Source of the DNA: Gemmatimonadota bacterium
GTDB lineage: Bacteria; Latescibacterota; UBA2968; UBA8231
Assembly (NCBI GenBank): GCA_009845645.1
Contig: VXZF01000537.1
Location: 535 to 18,296, forward strand
DNA length: 17,762 bases
Direction: 5' to 3'
Shown: piece by piece, positions 15,265 through 17,762 of the stretch
Position numbering within the stretch: the first letter of the stretch is position 1
How the letters are laid out: each line of letters begins with the position of its first letter
Notes under the pieces: model-generated
Seen by the model: only the letters and a program-made list of their open reading frames with translations
Told to the model about the DNA's origin: nothing
Database searches by the model: none
Made by a program: the position numbers and the translations under genes

Positions 15265-17382
15265 ATGCTTAAGAATACAGTATCCTCAAGACAGGTCATT
15301 TTAATTGGGATTGGAGTCCTGTCCCTCTGCCGTTGGGCGGTGGCGCTGGAGACGGTGAGTCTTGGCGAGAACGGCTCCCTCAACTGGCGCGGTGAAGGTT
15401 CGTCCTCGGTGGAGACTATCGAGCCTCAGTACCGATCTCTTTTCCAAGACAAAAGCTTGCCGGGAGTGGAACTGGATGTGGGAAACTCGCCCGGCAATTT
15501 GATCGAGTTTGAGAGCGACCAATTCCCCGATAGTATTCATCCTCTGCGCATTCCAGATGGCGAGAATATCGCCAATACCGCCCTGAAACGCGGAGGTGGT
15601 ATAACCGCACCCAATGTCTTTGACTTGGGCGGCTTCGCCGCCGGCATTTTTGATGCCAACGACCTGCGGCTCACCTTGGAGGAACTCATCGAAACGAAGG
15701 ACGGCGGCGAAATAAAAGCGTTCGAACGCAATAATTACAATGCCTTGGGAACCCTAATATTTATCGAGTTGGGGGGACTTTTTGGGGTAAATCGCGTTCG
15801 CTTCTATCCCCGCAATACGGTTTTCCCCTCGCCTACCACCCCATTCCAAAACGATTTTTTGCGGGCCTTTGAACTGTTTACCAACGACGGCAGCCAGACC
15901 GAAGGAGGCAATCGCATCTGGGAGCCACTGCTCCTAGAACCTGATAACGTGAATCCAGTTGTTGATGTAATCATAGATCCACCGCGCCCTGTCAAAGCCC
16001 TGCGCTTGCGGGCGACGACCACGGTCAACTACGAGATCGACGAGTTTGAGGTGTTCGGTACGGGCTTTTTGTCCCACGCCGAGTATATTTCACCTATTTT
16101 CGATGCGGGCCAACCTGCGGTGTGGAACGTACTCCGCTGGCAGGAAGAAGCAATTGGCGATCCGGCCTTTTCCAATATCCAAATTCGCACCCGCACAGGT
16201 AGGGATACCAACCCATTTGTCTTTACTCGTCTGCTCTACGGCCAGCGCAATCCCACAGAAATTTCGCTCTCGGTAAATGACCCGGAACAGGAAATGGATT
16301 TGGCAGAGTACAAATCACTGCCGCTCGACGACGAATTGGGCCGCCGATGGGAGCACGGACCGGTTCGGGACGATCTAGTCAACTGGAGTCCGTTCAGCAC
16401 GCCGTTTCCCGCCAGTGCAGCCAACGATACGGCGGGCTCACCCATTACCTCACCCGGACCGCGGCGCTATTTTCAGTTCCGAGTACTTTTCAATAGCAGC
16501 GATCTGGATGCAGGGCGGGTGCTCAAGAATTTGAGTTTTGACGTGCTGGCACCCCCACTAGCCGATGCCATTATCGGCGAAATTTTTCCCCGGGATGTAC
16601 CGGTTTCCCAGAGTACGTCCTTCACCTATGCCCTGCGCACCGTGGCTCAATCCGACGGCTTGCTCGGTTTTGACACAGTGGAGATTTCCACCGCCGGCCA
16701 AGTGGAAAGCATCGACAAGATAGAAATGAGGGATTCCAGTGGCCAAGTTATCGCTGAGCGGGCTTTTTCTGGTCTAGATGATTCTTCTATTGAGGATGGG
16801 TTCCAGATCGTCTCGGTATCTCCTGCCAGTTTTTCGGTGCGTCTGCCGCCGGTGACAGAAGATAATATTGTGATTCTCCTCCGCTTCCAGACCGGAGTCT
16901 TGACCTACAGCACAAACTTCACTGGTTCGGTCCAGCTCTCCACTGAACCAGGGGCCTCGCAGGCCATTATTTCGGGCGATGCCGTTTCGTTGGGTGCAGG
17001 GGACGAGGCCGACTTATCCGGTACCACCGTGCTGAGTCCCTCGGTACTCGAAAAGACCCAACTGCTCGACCAGATACTTATCGAGCCCAATATCTTCAGC
17101 CCCAACGGAGACGGAGCTAATGATGTGATGGGGATGCGCTACAATCTGCTATCCCTGAGTATCGTCCGACCCGTGGCAATTGGGGTATACGATCTAAGCG
17201 GACGACAGATCCGGGTCATCCACGACGGACCCGAGGCCAATGGGCAGTACACGGACAAGACCTGGGACGGCCGCAATGAGCATGGGCAGCTAGTGCCGCC
17301 GGGACTTTATGTCGTGCACATCAGAGTCAAGGGAGACGCCAAGGTCGAGGAAAAGGCCCACATTGTCGGAGTGGCCTACTAA
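15265..17382 (+). CDS. Secreted discoidin-like protein with FlgD-like C-terminal domain (paralogue of the 6999 gene)
   Basis: Length is 705 aa. The start is fixed by GAGGAG at 15254-15259, 5 nt before the ATG. The signal peptide spans ~1-28 (VILIGIGVLSL, cut after RWAVA). A discoidin-like sandwich at ~145-270 ends in a YEIDEFEVFGTGF strand. The next module (VLRWQEEAIGD, IQIRTRTGRD, VNWSPFSTPF, SPGPRRYFQF) matches in order the ITWES, LEVRTRTGD, GWSPWS and SPGLRKFMQI module of the 6999 protein, and ADAIIGEIFPRDV matches AELIYAEVWPIDV. The C-terminal domain at ~604-705 has EPNIFSPNGDGANDV, IGVYDLSGRQIRV and PPGLYVVHI. It is thus a shorter paralogue with one discoidin domain and no clear second repeat block. 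I infer an extracellular, surface-bound protein delivered through its C-terminal domain; the ligand is unknown. Confidence 0.85.
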   Translation: MLKNTVSSRQVILIGIGVLSLCRWAVALETVSLGENGSLNWRGEGSSSVETIEPQYRSLFQDKSLPGVELDVGNSPGNLIEFESDQFPDSIHPLRIPDGENIANTALKRGGGITAPNVFDLGGFAAGIFDANDLRLTLEELIETKDGGEIKAFERNNYNALGTLIFIELGGLFGVNRVRFYPRNTVFPSPTTPFQNDFLRAFELFTNDGSQTEGGNRIWEPLLLEPDNVNPVVDVIIDPPRPVKALRLRATTTVNYEIDEFEVFGTGFLSHAEYISPIFDAGQPAVWNVLRWQEEAIGDPAFSNIQIRTRTGRDTNPFVFTRLLYGQRNPTEISLSVNDPEQEMDLAEYKSLPLDDELGRRWEHGPVRDDLVNWSPFSTPFPASAANDTAGSPITSPGPRRYFQFRVLFNSSDLDAGRVLKNLSFDVLAPPLADAIIGEIFPRDVPVSQSTSFTYALRTVAQSDGLLGFDTVEISTAGQVESIDKIEMRDSSGQVIAERAFSGLDDSSIEDGFQIVSVSPASFSVRLPPVTEDNIVILLRFQTGVLTYSTNFTGSVQLSTEPGASQAIISGDAVSLGAGDEADLSGTTVLSPSVLEKTQLLDQILIEPNIFSPNGDGANDVMGMRYNLLSLSIVRPVAIGVYDLSGRQIRVIHDGPEANGQYTDKTWDGRNEHGQLVPPGLYVVHIRVKGDAKVEEKAHIVGVAY

Positions 17383-17466
17383 TCGCTCCGCAATCAAAAC
17401 AACCCAAGATCTTGATCGTCGGTCTTACCTATTAATTGTCTACTCCAAACCAACAAGGAGCGAGTT

Positions 17467-17762
17467 ATGACAAACATAATGTTGCTCTGTTTTTGCGGCG
17501 TCTTACTTGGTGCTGCGCCCGTGTTGGGAGGGACGGAATACCGCTTAGGTGGGATTGATGGCAACCCTTGGCAGGCCATCCTAACCGGAGAAAGCATCTA
17601 CCAAGCCTTTGCTGCTGACGGCCAAGTCGAGCGTCAGGTATCGGTGGGAGTTTCGCCGTTTGGGGCGGGGGCCGATACGCTGATCGACTTTTCCGGCACC
17701 TCGATCCAACCTCGGCTCATTGACCCATCCGTCAATATCGCCCGAGCCGATGTCAATGCCGG
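17467..17762 (+). CDS. Start of a third secreted protein related to the 15265 gene (cut by window edge)
   Basis: Reading from the ATG at 17467 gives 98 open codons to the edge. AAGGAG at 17455-17460 lies 6 nt upstream and decides the start. Residues 1-21 are a signal peptide (IMLLCFCGVLLGAAPVLG). The mature N terminus (TEYRLGGIDGNPWQ, then LIDFSGTSIQPRLIDPSVNIA) lines up with the 15265 protein (ETVSLGENGSLNW, then LIEFESDQFPDSIHPLRI and ENIA). It is therefore probably another discoidin/FlgD surface protein, but no named domain is reached before the window ends. Confidence 0.75.
   Translation, partial: MTNIMLLCFCGVLLGAAPVLGGTEYRLGGIDGNPWQAILTGESIYQAFAADGQVERQVSVGVSPFGAGADTLIDFSGTSIQPRLIDPSVNIARADVNA

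Noticed and set aside
17405..17414. CAAGATCTTG palindrome upstream of the last gene as an operator
   Set aside because: Only 10 bp, and not placed with a convincing promoter, so chance is a sufficient explanation.
1..17762. CRISPR arrays, insertion sequences, integration sites
   Set aside because: No spaced direct repeats, transposase-like or integrase-like reading frames, or terminal inverted repeats were seen on either strand.

Overview
The window looks like chromosomal DNA of a Gram-negative bacterium. It carries lipoproteins, many signal peptides, a likely outer-membrane protein, and several secreted proteins ending in FlgD-like / T9SS-type C-terminal domains next to discoidin-like domains. 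TPR-fused membrane enzymes are also present. This mix is typical of uncultured FCB-type phyla (Latescibacterota, KSB1-like groups and similar), but the phylum is an inference from protein style only. I see no tRNA, rRNA, IS element, integrase or CRISPR array. Coding density is high and no gene-free stretch reaches 300 bases.

Left part (1-4122): two divergent genes share a ~100 bp promoter region. Leftward runs a TPR lipoprotein that is cut by the window edge. Rightward runs a large polytopic membrane protein fused to a spermidine-synthase-like Rossmann domain and C-terminal TPRs.

Centre (4152-6760): this is the most interesting part. A leftward redoxin (TlpA/AhpC-like thiol oxidoreductase) has an in-frame TGA exactly where the first Cys of the CxxC motif belongs, giving U-S-H-C. 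An 11-bp stem-loop with an AGG apical loop starts 5 nt after the TGA and fits the bacterial SECIS pattern. The reading frame continues intact into a T9SS-type A sorting domain. I therefore annotate it as one exported, probably surface-delivered selenoprotein, not as two broken ORFs. Divergent from it is a lipoprotein with two parvulin-type (PpiC/SurA-like) domains that lack the usual histidines, so the pair looks like an envelope protein-folding or redox-repair module.

Right part (6999-17762): a same-strand run encodes a discoidin/FlgD surface protein with an unnamed short repeat, a large EF-hand-like Asp-rich candidate outer-membrane barrel, a GT-C glycosyltransferase with TPRs, a second discoidin/FlgD protein, and the start of a third related one. 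I read it as a cell-surface locus: secreted adhesin-like proteins, an outer-membrane partner and a membrane glycosyltransferase that could decorate them. Candidate promoters lie before 6999, 10211 and 15265, and a strongly folded intergenic element lies at 6796-6840. No selenocysteine machinery (selA, selB, selD, tRNA-Sec) is in the window, so the selenoprotein call depends on the rest of the genome.
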